This document shows, in pieces, positions 25,010-37,481 of a stretch of 64,000 nt of DNA (its first letter is position 1; the number at the start of each line of letters is the position of its first letter). The stretch comes from Synanceia verrucosa. Lineage: Eukaryota; Chordata; Actinopteri; Perciformes; Synanceiidae. The notes under the pieces were generated by a model that did not search any database, was not told the origin of the DNA, and saw only the letters and a program-made list of their open reading frames with translations. The DNA lies in the NCBI GenBank assembly GCA_029721515.1, contig CM056556.1, forward strand, positions 4,588,501 to 4,652,500, in the 5' to 3' direction. The position numbers and the translations under genes are program-made.

Positions 25010-25230
25010 TCAGTTCTTGCTCATTAATTGTATTTTCAGGCTTTATTTGTCATAATTTTTATATCATAATATACTTTTCATCCTTAGTTCACTGCACCTT
25101 ACGGTTTATTTGCACTATGAATAACACCACGAGTCATAATTATTTATCTGCATGTACATTTTTTTTATACTTTTTACTTTTTTTTTTTTGCTCTTCTGTC
25201 TTATACTTGAAGTGTAAATAGTAATATATT
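25010..25230 (+). repeat. AT-rich LINE-like 3' UTR remnant
   Basis: TTCACTGCACCTTACGGTTT and ATTTGCACTATGAATAACAC resemble noncoding 3' parts of fish LINEs. No open reading frame was recognised. Confidence 0.35.
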
Positions 25231-25303
25231 TCTGTTTTTTTAATATTGTGATTCCATTTTTTGCTGTTTTTGCAACATAATGAATAAAAAAATTAGGTGT
25301 GCA

Positions 25304-25800
25304 CAGTGGTGTCATTAGGTCTTTTTTGGGGGGCTGAAGCCCCTCTAAAATATTTTTAAGCCCTCCCAAATAATTACTTGTTATTTCATTTTATTTTTCA
25401 AAAAAGTGCAGACTGGTTCAATATAAAGTGGCCAGAATATGAGTTTAAATTAAGAATCATACAAAAGCTTGCATTATTCTTAAATACGGTCACCCCTCCT
25501 TGTGGCCCGACTGTTGAAAAACGCATGTTTAAATGCACCCATTGGAGGCAAAAATGTGCATTATAGTGCCATGTTGGCTGGTTAAAAAATATATACAGTG
25601 TATAACAAGTGTATGTAGGACTGGGGGATGAGGGGTGGGTTGTTACTGTTTCGTTTGTTTTTTTTTTTGTATTTCTCACTGTATATACTTTTACCTGTCA
25701 AGAAAATAAAAACATTTATAATATATATATATATGTGTGTGTGTATGTAGTCTCACCTAGGGGCTAAGCCCCCCGTCCTTAAAACCTAGTGGTGCCCCTG
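25304..25800 (+). mobile_element. hAT-like MITE, intact ends
   Basis: The left end CAGTGGTGTCATTAGGT and the right end (reading CAGGGGCACCACTAGGT inward) form imperfect inverted repeats of about 40 bp, both including GGGGGGCT(G/T)AGCCCC-like blocks. The 8-bp target duplication GGTGTGCA is perfect (25296-25303 and 25801-25808). It contains only a short trace of the 33-bp minisatellite. Confidence 0.92.
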
Positions 25801-25811
25801 GGTGTGCATGA

Positions 25812-26010
25812 GTAAACAGTCATTATTGTCATTATACAGTTGTACAACAAAATGGTGGTGCTTCTCCCTTTTCAGTGCACAAGGACAAAGTAAATATAAA
25901 CATGAGAAATACGTATGAAATAAGTATATAAATCTAGAATATAAATAAAAAATAAGCACAGAATAAGTATAAAAATGTTCTTATACACAAATGGAAATAT
26001 GAATATGATG
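25812..26010 (-). repeat. LINE-like tail, reverse orientation
   Basis: CAGTCATTATTGTCATTATACAGTTGTACAACAAAATGG-type sequence, reversed, is a typical AATGACAATAA-ended tail. It is followed by ATAAATA-rich sequence. Confidence 0.45.
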
Positions 26011-26899
26011 GATCAATACTGGGACTAAGATATCTATACAATATCAATCTCTCTGACATGCCAAACACAACATTGCATTGATTTAATTTCTGTCACAGCC
26101 TGAGATGAATACATGCAAGGTGAGAAAATGTTGTCAGCATATAGATTAATATAATAAACACTTTCAGCACAGAAGAAATGGTGAGATTTGTATTCCCAAT
26201 CATGTCAGGTGAGAATCTCACCTAACCTGACGAATAAGAGGGACTATACTGTGTGTACAGAGCACACAGCCTCCTCTCAGAATACCTGTCAGGTAACAGG
26301 AAGTGTCATGAGCAGTGTCCCACCATGACAGCCTCCCAGTGGGGACGCTGGTATTAAAGAAACGCACTCTCCGATGCTTTGCCTGATCAGTCTGGGTTGA
26401 TAAGACGGGGCTGCTTATGAAAGGCAGATTTCTCTCTTAAGAACACATCAAAGCGTCCAGGCCCGCTCACGTCCCTCTTTCCACAGTCTGCAGACGATGA
26501 ATAAAGGAAACAAGGAAGGCAGCTAGGTTGGGAGGAATAGGCGCAGCAAATTGGGTTCGCCATGGCAGAATTTGATGCCAAGACCGGACGAACTAAGTCA
26601 GAATTCAGGGATATGTGCCAAAAGAAATTACTACAGCATTCAGTGAGCGTAATCCACCACTTCAGCGTGTATTTACTTTTTCCTTTCACAGAGAGAAGCT
26701 CATGGTATGTTTGAACTTCTGCTGTGTTCAGTATCAGCTGTAAAAGCAAGGAAGCAATCAGTATTTAGCCAAACAACAGCGTGTTTCTCTGGAATTTATG
26801 ATTTATGATTTATGAGTGCTGAGGTGAAAACTGCTTTGATTCAAACAGCGTTGGTTGGTGTTGTCTCACATAGGACGCTGTGAATGATATCCAGAAAAA

Positions 26900-27125
26900 T
26901 ATAAAGTTACCCCTCATGCAAACGTCCAGCGATATGTGACCAATGTCCAGCAAGACGTGTCAGTTTCCTTATGACGTGCATGCAGGCTTTTCAAAATAAA
27001 CCTCCCTCCTCAAAGGTCATGTTTAGAAAACAAAACTACTGAGGTAGGTTTAGGAAAATGTAGTGTTTTGGGTTGAAATAACTTGAGCTTCTAGTTTCAC
27101 ATGGGGATGAACCATCAAACCATCA
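26900..27125 (+). repeat. interspersed repeat related to 30.3-30.7 kb
   Basis: It shares AGGTTTAGGAAAA, TTGGGTTGAAATAACTT and AACTTCTAGTTTCACAT-like blocks with the array at 30,340-30,725. Confidence 0.5.
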
Positions 27126-29035
27126 ATCTCCTGGGCTATATAGTGTTTTTCACCTATTATTCATTATTATGCATGATATATATTCAGATTATAATGCATT
27201 ATTTTTTCATAGGCACAGCCAAACGATTAACTAAGTGAAAAAAGCTTGGGCTCAAACAACTCTCCTTGAGTTTTTTTCTTCTTGCAACCACAATATATAC
27301 CATTAGCTTATTTTTTTAAAAGGAAGTGGAATATTACTTGGAGGCGTGCAATCACAGTGACGCTGTTTGGCATTTAATAAAGGCCCAGTTCCCCTGTGGA
27401 AAACTTATAGCTCATTACAGCCTCACTGTTCATAAGCTGCTGACTCACAATTCCACATTAAACTCAAGGCAACTTTGTGTGCATCCGTCGTGTTTTTCTG
27501 CATGCATAGGACCCGAAAGAATTACCTGTAAGTGTAACGTGAAGACGAGGCTCTGAGAACTGTCAGTTCTCTGCAGAAGTGGAGCTTTTGATTCATAATT
27601 TGTGTGTGTGGCCTGCTGGCAGTGAGAGGGCAGTGTCTGCAGGGGGTCTGTGGATGAGCACTGTTGTCTAAATCAGTGCTGACAGCATCGCTGCTCTTCT
27701 GCGAGTGTGAATACAAACAGCGCTCAGACAGCTGAAGATCGCCTTCTCAATGTGTTCATCTCCTCCGAACATTTTCTAAAAATCTCTGAAGTAGTCACAG
27801 GGCAGTCCATCCTCACACATCACTATGATTTTTTTTTTTCAACATCATCATCATCATGCTCAGCGTTTCCCAAGTGTTTCCCCACTTTGCCTCAACGACT
27901 TCATGTGCAATTATCACTGCAGCAATAAAAGGGTCTAAATTACTGACACAATTCATTTTTTTACTCTAACTCTCAACTAAATTTTTTATGTGAGATTGAG
28001 TCCCATTTAAAGGGCTCCTGAGAGTAAAGACTTACATTTTAACCTTCATTTTTTTCAAGGTAAAATGGTATAATATTCATGTCAGCTGAAAGTATAAACA
28101 AGTGCAGCTATGTAGCTTTATTTTATACTTATGTTTGAGCTAATTGAGCTTTATGTGGTGTTTTGTGTTGCTGATTTGACCAATATTCAAGGGGGATTTA
28201 TTATGTTAATTTTCAGTTGCAAACTTTGGGTTTCCTCTATGCTGTAATGTCCAAAAAAAACTTATTTTTGTGCTGCAGTGCCTCTTTTTACCCATTTTGC
28301 TATGAAAGATCTTTGACATAAGTGTCGCTGACTGAACTACATGTTGTGATTCATTCATGCTTGCAGGTTTCTGTTCATGACAACATACATAACACACATT
28401 TTTTGTATGTTCCCGTGACACCCTGAACCAGAAACAGCGAAGGCTTGAAATTTCTTGGTCACAAAATTGTCAAGAGTTACAGAAACTGAATATCCGCACA
28501 AAATGTCTGCTCTCAGCAGTTTCAGTACAGAAAAGATTTATTATGAGGCACCACACAGGTCAAACCAATGCCCTCACACACCACTTTTTACTGTATATTT
28601 CAGGTACTATTCAGTCTGGAGACCAGAAATGTTGAGCTGTGATGTGCTCAGACTGGTTCTGGTCAAAGTGCTCAGTGGTTATTGATGAAATTATTATGCA
28701 AACACACACAAAAGACATGTGAGTACAATACTTTAAGTAAACAAGACCATGTTTCAGCCAAACTAGTGGCTCTGTGAAACTGTACAGCTGTAAGTGTTTA
28801 AATGCAATGGTTTCATCACAAAACTCCTCTCTTATCTGGGTAGATATCTAATGATCTCATGTAACAGGATCCAAAACTACAGGCCATCTGATTCAAAAGC
28901 TCCTAAAATGTATTTCTCTCAGAGATGATTTTGCTTCAAAAGCATCAAAGCAAAAAAAAGAAAGTGTCATTGCCTTATTCTTCACACAACACCAAATGAA
29001 ACTTTTTCCATCAAAAAGCCATGCAGGGTTCGGCC

Positions 29036-29036
<1 letters not shown>

Positions 29037-29068
<32 letters not shown>
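29037..29068 (+). repeat. (TG)n microsatellite
   Basis: About 16 TG units. Confidence 0.95.
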
Positions 29069-29071
<3 letters not shown>

Positions 29072-30339
29072 CCCTGTGTTGTGAAAGGATGGTGTATGTG
29101 TGTTTTTGTACAAGTTCATGCTTTGTGATTTCAGAGCAGTCTTTGGGGCTTTGGTGTCCTCATCCTCACAGCCCACAGCTGAATCTAATACATGGCAGCG
29201 GTATATGGAGGGAAGAGGGCAGGGAACAGAGCGTGAAGGAGTGAAGCAAGGTGGAGGAGGGTGGAGGAGAGCCCAGTTTGAGTCGAGAAGAACTGAATCA
29301 ATAGAGGAGAATAATGTAGAATTGTCTGTATGCAACACTGTAGTGGAGAGCAGATTAGTGGGGACAGAAACATGGATGAAAATGCTAAATCGAGGAGATT
29401 GAGGCGGGGCAGAAGAGAGGTCAGGGTAAATCTGTATATGGCAGCATCCCAGGATGCCGCAGTCACAGCTGATGATAGGCTGCGACGTGCATCAGAAAGG
29501 GTTCCGAGGTCACGAGGCCACCATGGCTTTCATCATGCTGTATATTGGCTCTGGGCTGTACAGTGTCTGTGAAATGTCAAAGGGGGATGAAGCCGGCTGG
29601 AGGAAAAATCAATGCACTTTGGAAACACTGCTCAGCTCCAGCGCTTTGTTTTCAGCGCACACACACACACACAAAAGCATGACGCAGACCTGTTTTGACA
29701 TTTTACCTGAAATAAATCGGTCTGAGCTGTGCTTTCAGACGGTATTGTGGGAGGCATCTGCTTTAATTTGCTTTATCATTTTCCTGTAAATGAATCGCTC
29801 CAGGAGATGGGAGCTGCCGGTGTGAATTTTCTTGAACAGTGCAGAAAAACCGTTCTATCAATATGTGCAGCGAGGACGTCAGAACAGACTCTGTATAATT
29901 ACTAAAAAATATTAAATTCCCCACTGACTGACTGTTGTGTACACAGACTCTCCCGAGCCGAATTTCATCGATTTAGTTAAGTCAAGTGAGGGGAGTCGCT
30001 GTACTGTAGAAATAATATGAGCTTTACTTCTGCAGCTGTCAAAGTCCCGTCGAGTTACACGACCAGAGAACAGAGCTGACAGACAGCTTTATTTGATATT
30101 GTGCTGTTGACAGCCTCTCCTGTGCATTCAATCTGTGTTTCTAAGATAAGTTATTACAGAACCTACGGCTGTGAGAGCCGTACAGTTAGCAAGAGAGCAG
30201 ACGTAAAGTTTAGGAAAAAATAATCGTTCAGACTCCAGCAATGCATTCTCAAACAGCAGTTTGAGTGATATCTCACGAAAAGTTATTCCTCATTTTTTGT
30301 GCATTTTCCAAAGAATGTCTAATGCCTTGGCTAGGACCA

Positions 30340-30725
30340 GGCAACAAAACAACTTAGGTTTAGGGAAGTTTGGGTTAAAAAAACAGAGCTGGTATAACTT
30401 CAGTACGTAAATGACTAATCTTGTTTTACATGGGACACACACCATTCTCTTAGGTAAAAATATGGTGTTTGCAACAAAACAACTTAGGTTTAGGAAAGTT
30501 TGGGCTAAAATACCAGATGTGGTATAAAGTAAGTACAGAAATTAGGTCATAAATGACCTAATCTGGCTTTACATGGGACACAAATACAAGTCTCCTTGGT
30601 AACAATATGGAGTTTGCAAAAAAGAACTACTTAGGTTTAGGAGTAGATAGAGTAGATAGAGGGCTGAAATAACCTGGGAAGTGATGTGACAAATAAATGT
30701 TAACTTCTAGTTTCACATCGGGTAT
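30340..30725 (+). repeat. three imperfect repeats of about 130 bp
   Basis: CAACAAAACAACTTAGGTTT recurs at 30,341 and 30,473, with a diverged third at 30,619. Each is followed by a (G)GTTTGGG(T/C)TAAAA and TACATGGGACACA motif. It is probably a tandem amplification of the element also seen at 26.9 kb. Confidence 0.65.
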
Positions 30726-33119
30726 AAAAACTGGTCTTCTTGGCTTAAGTTCAGTGTTTTTGTCCTGTGAAAGCTAAGTGAGCGTGCTAGCTCAGTTTGC
30801 TAATCAGGAACAAGGTTATTGATGTGGTGGTTGATGCTTGAGTGGAAACTTCTATATATATTATGGGTCCAGTTAGTTTGTATTCCTCTGCAGTTCTGCT
30901 ATCCTGATGTATTTCTGTCTCCGAGGCCCAGGGATGGAGGGATTGAGGATTTAGCGATGATCAAACTCACTGGACTGGACAGGAATAACACAACGGGACA
31001 GGCTCTCCGACTCCTCCATCTATTGTCGAGATGATTTGACCGTCTTGGGTTGCTGGGGCCGTGGAATGAAATAATGACCCGGAGAATTGAGGATGGAGGA
31101 TGGGGGGGGAGGTGGTGGAGAGGGGCAGCAGAGGTGTGATAGGTGGGTGGAGGTGTCGACAGGAAGCCTGTTTTTTCTACTTCTCAGGCATCTGATTCCC
31201 TCATGTAATGTGGACGCAATTAGGAAGAGGGAGACTGTCCCAGAACATCCTTACCCCATCCTCCAGGATGAAAGCGATGAGAGTGACTTCTGCCTTCCTG
31301 AGCCAGCAATGCTGCCTCTCCTTTACATCCAACCTTCCCACCTTTCCAACCAACTATTTTCTGTTCTTTCTTCTCCCTCTCCCTCATATCTTTTATTTTC
31401 CCCTTCTGTCCATCTAGTCTGTATTCATTTCTTCCATGTGCTTTGACACTCATAAATATTCATCCGTCCAATATTTATCTTAATAATGTGAGTCTTACAT
31501 GCATGCTCACGTTCACATGTTCATTATACGCTTATCTTTCATGTCCATTTACATCTACAGCAGCCGTTTCTCTTCACTCACTCGTGGTTTGATTATACCC
31601 TGCTTGATGTATTGCGCCCGGACTCTGAATTTATAATTTCAGTACAGAGGTCGTCGACCTACAACTCTCTGTCACTCTGGGTCTGGATCTGCTGCAAGAT
31701 TTTAAACAAGTGGAGCAACATTTTCCCAGTGGGACTTATGTTTGACATTCCCTTTTTCCATCTTGGAGCAAAAACCCAAGCATATTAGATTCAGCCAGTG
31801 AAAATGATAATTCTTCACTTCTTCATTCATCATTTAGTTAATGCATTTTAAATTCCAGCCCAGGTGAATCAAAAATCACTTAATAACTTTTTGTCACTGT
31901 GTTGCGTCTCAGCCTCTCTTCATTGCCATCGGATCATTCTCGTCAATCCCCCTTCCCATCATCTTAACTGCTGCATGTGTTGTGACAAACCGTCACTTGA
32001 CGAGGCTCTTTTTAGCCGGGAACATAACAGTGAGAGTCTATCGCTTTCTGTGCCTTTGTAGCACATAATCTTCCCTCTTCACCTCTTTTTTCACTTTCTC
32101 TGCCCTTCTGTCATCGAGAGATAAGTGCCAGTGACACCATGCACTTTTACAAACTCCTTCAAACCATTCTTTTATTTTGCAGGCTGCATCTTTTTCAGTT
32201 AATATCCATGCAGTGGTGACTCATGCTAACGTTACGCGGAGATATTTTCTTTTAGTTCGCATGAACAGGGAAGGTATTTTCATGACCAGTTCACCGCATA
32301 TTGATTTTTAAAGCTGATGATAACACTGGAACATTAATGTGATGAAACAAGCAAACGGCCCTTTAGCCTTGAAGAAAATAATTCTTCTTCTTTGCCCTCT
32401 ATTGTTTCCAGACAGGATTATTTAGCTGTAAGATAAAAAGAGGCCAACCACGGTGCCTGGGTGAGCTGAGCTGAAGGTCTATAATTACCCAGGAGATGCA
32501 GGGGGGGGGGAGAGGAGAGAGAGGTGGTCATTTAGAAGGATGTTAATTGTAATTACCATTCTGGTGGGATGTCGCCATAGCAACCTCAGCCACCGTTAGC
32601 CTCGGCCTGACCATGGAGACTCTGTGTGTGTGTGTGTGTGTGTGACAAAGTAGGAGACTCAGGTGTCCACAAGACAACATCTCTCTTCTTCTCCTCCACC
32701 TCCTCTCGACTTCTCGTCCCTCGTCTCGTATTTCTTTCATCCTCCTCTCTCCCGCTTTCATCTTCTCTCTTGGACCTCCTTCTCTTTCACTCGTCTAGCT
32801 CCTTAACCTCCACCTCCCTCCCTTTTTTTTTTGCTTTTCCCTCCCGTTCCACGTTCCTTCATCCACTCTGACCTGATGTTTTTGCTTTCAGCTGCGCTGC
32901 TTCCTCCTCTCATGTCAGTCGTTATTCATACACAAGTAGCTCATGGACAGACTGTACTGACTTGGTTCCTGTTTACGACATATCATAAGGCTCCTATAGT
33001 TTCCACATTCAGCAGTGTTTATATGTATGTGCACTGGGAAGTGAACTGTACCTGTGATTCATGCCAGGCAAAAAAAAGTTCATTAAAGGAGACAAGACGT
33101 GCTGGTAGCTCAGAACAAA
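30726..33119. other. no gene recognised
   Basis: Pyrimidine-rich patches at 31,300-31,450 and 32,680-32,880, and (TG)n at 32,622-32,644. There is no coding signal. Confidence 0.5.
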
Positions 33120-33780
33120 CAGTGGCGTGTCCAGACTTTTTTTCCGCAGGGGTGGCCAGCAGGATTAGGTGATATGTCAGTTACTGCGCATGAGTGCACA
33201 TGCGCGTCCATCAACATAGCATCAGTTTTCACAACCATGGGACAATACAAGCGTATTACAAAGCCTTAACTCATTGCATGCCACTTTTTGTCCAGAATCC
33301 GTCCGTTTTGCTCTCTAATCTCGATCGTCTCCACTTCCTGCATTGATCTCTTTGGTGTATACTGTCTCTTTATGCTCCGACTACATCTCCCAGAAGCCCC
33401 AACATTACTCACAGGTTGTTGGAGACTGTGATCGGCAACCTACTGTTGGAAAAACACTTTGACATATTATCATGTCGATGGCACTCAAGCGTCGGATTTT
33501 AAATGACGTCAAACTACGTCAATGGAACTCAAAGCGTTAATCTTCTGTTTTTTATGAAAGAAAGATATGAATCATAATATGAAGTGTTGACCAAATAAAA
33601 CACTTAAAATGTTGACTTTACAAATCCTGAAATGTGATTAAATAAACAAAACTGTATGTCAGGCTGAACAGCATTCTTAATACTGCCCCTCAGGTTGGAG
33701 GTCGAACTGCATAACAAGTCACGTACAGGACGACACCTGGGGGGCCAATCAGATCTCAGGGGTGGCACACCCCCAAATCA
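33120..33780 (+). mobile_element. hAT-like fragment CAGTGGCGTGTCCAGA, interrupted by MITE H
   Basis: The start CAGTGGCGTGTCCAGAC followed by GGGGTGGCC resembles a hAT terminus. The presumed distal part reads GGGGCCAATCAGATCTCAGGGGTGGCACA near 33,738-33,767. A piggyBac-like MITE interrupts it. The far terminus and target duplication were not found. Confidence 0.5.
33266..33540 (-). mobile_element. piggyBac-like MITE copy H, internally deleted
   Basis: Tips are TTAACTCATTGCATGCCA and GGAACTCAAAGCGTTAA. About 170 bp of the core is missing. The right side has the doubled end seen in copies K and M (GCACTCAAGCGTCGGATTTT before the outer tip). It is inserted in a hAT-like fragment. Confidence 0.82.
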
Positions 33781-33949
33781 CCCCCCACCCCACCACCACC
33801 ACCACCACCACCGCCCCCATCAACATTTGCATTTCACATAAAGTTGTTGTTACTAACATTACTTTGTTCACTTTACACTCTTTCCAGCCAATCAACGAGA
33901 CCACCAACTATAACTCAGGTGACACACACACCATCACTTTTCTCCCATG

Positions 33950-33951
<2 letters not shown>

Positions 33952-33998
<47 letters not shown>
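33952..33998 (+). repeat. (AC)n microsatellite
   Basis: About 23 AC units, following a short (CCA)n run at 33,785-33,811. Confidence 0.95.
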
Positions 33999-34000
<2 letters not shown>

Positions 34001-35204
34001 TCCAAGTCTTACCATGGGAGACTGATTTCAGAGGCAACAATCCGGTGCGTTTATAAAAAGCACGTTAAATGGACCCTGCCGAACAAACACATTTGACTCT
34101 GACAAACGTTATCTGGTTGCCCAGCACAGTTTCTGTTTACTGCTTCATGCCTGCTCTCTGTGTTTGCTGCTTTCGATAGTCTGGTCACTGAGTTTCCATT
34201 GACACACATTAGCTTTGTGAGTGCTGCCACTTGGCTGCAGCTGAATATCTGCGCTGTGACTCTGTGCCAGCACATTTGTATGATTAAACAATAAGACACA
34301 AGAGGTCAGAGTCTAACAACTAACAGGCAATTATTTGCTGTGGTATTAAATCATGCAATGCTCTAATATGCAATATTACACAATATTAAGTTGAAAGCTC
34401 ACAATTACCACCATTCATTACTATATTTGAGCAGATAAATAAATATGACCCCCTTGGTTTAGTGGATAAGCACCAGAAAGAGCTGTTAGATGACTCCACT
34501 GCTGTAATGTTTGGCCACACAAGAGCAGAATAAGAGAAGAGGACCAGCATCTCTCCTCTTGATGAAAGAAACTCCTTGTGTGGCAGCTTGTTAATCCTAA
34601 ATGAATGTCATTAATATTCGTCGGTGGGGATCTGCTCAAGGACCAGTTTGAAATGCAGGGAAACCAAGGTCTAGTTGCAGGAGGAAAAGAGCAGAAGAAG
34701 GGCTAATGTGAGGTCTGACCTTGAGATACTGAAGCTTCAGTCTGGAGAAAAGAGACTGAGATTGGATGAAAACAGCAAAAGAAAGAAAAGAGAGGGCCAG
34801 AATAAAATAAATAGAGCAGATTCAAATAAGATTACAGAATCTAAAATATGTTATTGACATTTTAGTCGCTACAAGATGTTCTGAAAATAATAAATGTTTC
34901 ATTAACTGACTTACTGATACTGTATTTATTAGAAAGGTGATAAGGAGATACAGAATAAGGTGAAGGTATTATAGGGTATAAGGATGAAAGTTGTAAAAGC
35001 ATCTGACATGTCAGGAGTGTCTGACCTGAGGACCTGGTGAGTATCAGTGAGCTGTTTGCCTTTCAGGATGTCAGCTGAACAACACCAGACAGGAAGAGTC
35101 AAACAAATCCAATATATTTTTTAGGAACAGATTGTGGTTTGGAAATGGTGTAACTTCTGACCTTAAGAGTATTTCCTGAGGCTCCTTCACATCAAACTTG
35201 ATGC

Positions 35205-35222
35205 AAAAAAAAAAAAAAAAAA
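35205..35222 (+). repeat. poly-A tract
   Basis: 18 A in a row, with no recognisable retroelement body upstream. Confidence 0.8.
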
Positions 35223-35290
35223 TCTGATCAGCAAGCTGTGGTATCGAGAGCTTAATGTTTGGACTGGGAAGGTTTCAACTGGACACAGGT

Positions 35291-35340
35291 AAGGCAAGGC
35301 AATATTATTTATATATCACATTTCAGCAGCAGTTATATCA
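35291..35340 (+). repeat. short fragment of the AAGGCAAGGCAAT repeat
   Basis: AAGGCAAGGCAATATTATTT and CACATTTCAGCAGCAG match the start of the repeat at 46,091. It is cut by or abuts piggyBac-like copy I. Confidence 0.6.
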
Positions 35341-35526
35341 TTAAAAGTTTGAGTGCCAGCTGTTTTAAAAACAGAAAGTGCCTTGTTCCAGTTGTTTTTG
35401 CCCATTTTGAGTCATATTTCTAGACCCACAGAATATTTTGTACTATGACTCTGAAAACATTGAATAGCTCAAATGAAAGAAGAGACTCTCTATTCTGATC
35501 TCGATTGTCTTCACTTCCTGCTTTGT
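35341..35526 (-). mobile_element. piggyBac-like MITE copy I, truncated
   Basis: TTAAAAGTTTGAGTGCCAGC is followed by about 150 bp of family sequence, then a jump to the CTCCACTTCCTG-like segment, after which similarity stops. It directly adjoins a fragment of another interspersed repeat (35,291-35,340). Confidence 0.7.
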
Positions 35527-36161
35527 GGTCCACCTGACTGACCAGTGGTCTCTTCCTGTCTGTGAAGATCTGCTGCCAGCATCACGGCGTATAGATTTTC
35601 ATTTGGGACACTGTGAGCTGCAGAGGAGGAGGACACTACTCCTGTCTGGTCCAATCAGCTCGCCTGTTCTTCTTCATCAAACCATCCCCCTCCACCCTGA
35701 CCTGGCATCCGCCACCCTCTGCCCAGCTGCATTCGAGCTGATGCCATGTAAGAGTCAAATCCTACTTAATGTCGCGGTATTGTTTCTGATCACAGCGATG
35801 AAAGCCGTCCTGTCGAGGACATGACTGCGGTTCCTGAACTAAATGTGGTATCCTATCTCGCCCACCAAGATCTCATCTTTCAGTTGATCCAGGATGTATT
35901 GATTGCCGGGCAGTGCGGTGTACCAAAGTGGAGAGGAAGATAGCAAGAGATGGTGAGGGGAGACAGGGCTGAAAATGTGTAAATGCCTTCCAGTTTTTGT
36001 CTTTATTTCAAAAGACAGACAGCAATTATTTCCATCTGTTGATTATTTTCTCAATTAATCAATTCATTGGTCTATTAAATGCCAGAATGCCAAAGCCCGT
36101 CTTGTTTTGTCCACAAAGATATTCACTTTACTGTTATAGAGGAGTAAAAAAATCTTCACAT
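35527..36161. other. no gene recognised; open frame of unknown status
   Basis: A 99-codon + strand frame (35,525-35,824) lies next to MITE I in GC-richer sequence. It has no known domain. Confidence 0.4.
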
Positions 36162-36613
36162 TTCACTCTTTGAGTGCCAAAGACATATATGTACGTTTTT
36201 CCTTTTTTGGAAGCAGGCACAAGAGGGCGCTCTCTCACAGCCTAATTTTCGGGCTTCTGGGAGATGTAGTCGGGACATAAAGAGACGGTGTACACCACAG
36301 AGATCAAAGCAGGAAGTGGAGACGATCGAGATTAGAGAGCAAAACAGACGGATTCTGGACAAAAAGTGGTGATTTTGGTGAAAGTGTCCTCTACTCTACC
36401 TCTGATAAAACAAGAATGGAACAAGGTAAAAACAAACATTTTTTTCATGATGAAATAGAGAGTCTCTTCTTTCATTTGAGCTATTCAGTGTTTTCAGACA
36501 CATAGTACAAAATATTCTGTGGGTCTTAAAATATGACTCAAAATGGTCAAAAATGCTGGCACAAGGCACTTTTTTTTTTTTAAAAAAAAATGGGCTGGTA
36601 CTCAAAGAGTCAA
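36162..36613 (+). mobile_element. piggyBac-like MITE copy J
   Basis: Tips are TTCACTCTTTGAGTGCCA and GGTACTCAAAGAGTCAA, with TTAA decayed at both ends. It carries the GCACAAGAGGGCGCT variant at 36217-36231, like copy D. Confidence 0.83.
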
Positions 36614-37449
36614 AAAGCTTGAATCAGAAAAAATTGACCTTTTTCTTGTTTAAAAAAAATTATAAAATAAAATAACCAATTAATCAATTAATTGACCAAC
36701 CAATTAATTCATTTAATATAACGATTAATCAATTAGCAATCAACCACATGGAAATGAATCCACACACCTGCAAACACAAATGCAGCATCCTCCTCTCTTT
36801 CTCTCTCCCTTCTTTATCTCTATATTTTATCTCTGTTTTGCTCTCCAGCACCCCTCCGCCAGCTCAACATCTCCAGGCTGAGGAAGCAACATAGCATGTT
36901 TCTGTCATTTCCTTGGCCTCTGGTCCACGAGCCATCTGAGAGGAGATCAATACCAAAAGTTAATGTCTGCTGCTCCCCAATCACAGCTCCACTGGTGGGA
37001 GATGAAGCGAAGAAACACGCTGTGAAGCTTCCCCTCTTTTTTAGCCTCTTTCTTGGACTTTTATTTTCTCGTCTTTCTCTACAACCAGACTGACACCTAG
37101 TGTGTGTGTGCGGCAGAAAATGCTCATGTGTTTTAGCGTCCTTTTTTTAAAAAATCATTGGAAATAAGTTGCCTTTGATGTTGTGTTCACGTTTCATATT
37201 CATATTTTCCGTCTCATGTCAGTTTTGATGTTTCTGCAGAGATGCTGCACTTGATGTCTGACTCTCTCTTTCCATTTTCATTACATTGCAGGAACCGCGC
37301 TTTGCACGAGAGCGGCTGCGTTAATGAATAAATGAATTAATTAGATCTTGTTTGATCCACCATCATCATCAGCCGTCTCTCCCCCTTGGTAATGACCTCA
37401 ATAATGGTGCTGACTTTAATGGGATTTTAATTGATTTAGTTGGTTTTCC

Positions 37450-37481
<32 letters not shown>

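Larger units (their letters stand above)
21216..25295. other. no gene recognised outside the hairpin at 23.1 kb
   Basis: Unique-looking sequence with some GC-richer patches (22,000-22,800). Open frames up to 153 codons (22,685-22,224, - strand) match nothing I know. Confidence 0.5.
26011..30339. other. no gene recognised
   Basis: Unique-looking sequence plus the repeat at 26.9 kb and (TG)n at 29.0 kb. A 120-codon - strand frame (26,749-26,387) is unrecognised. Confidence 0.5.
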
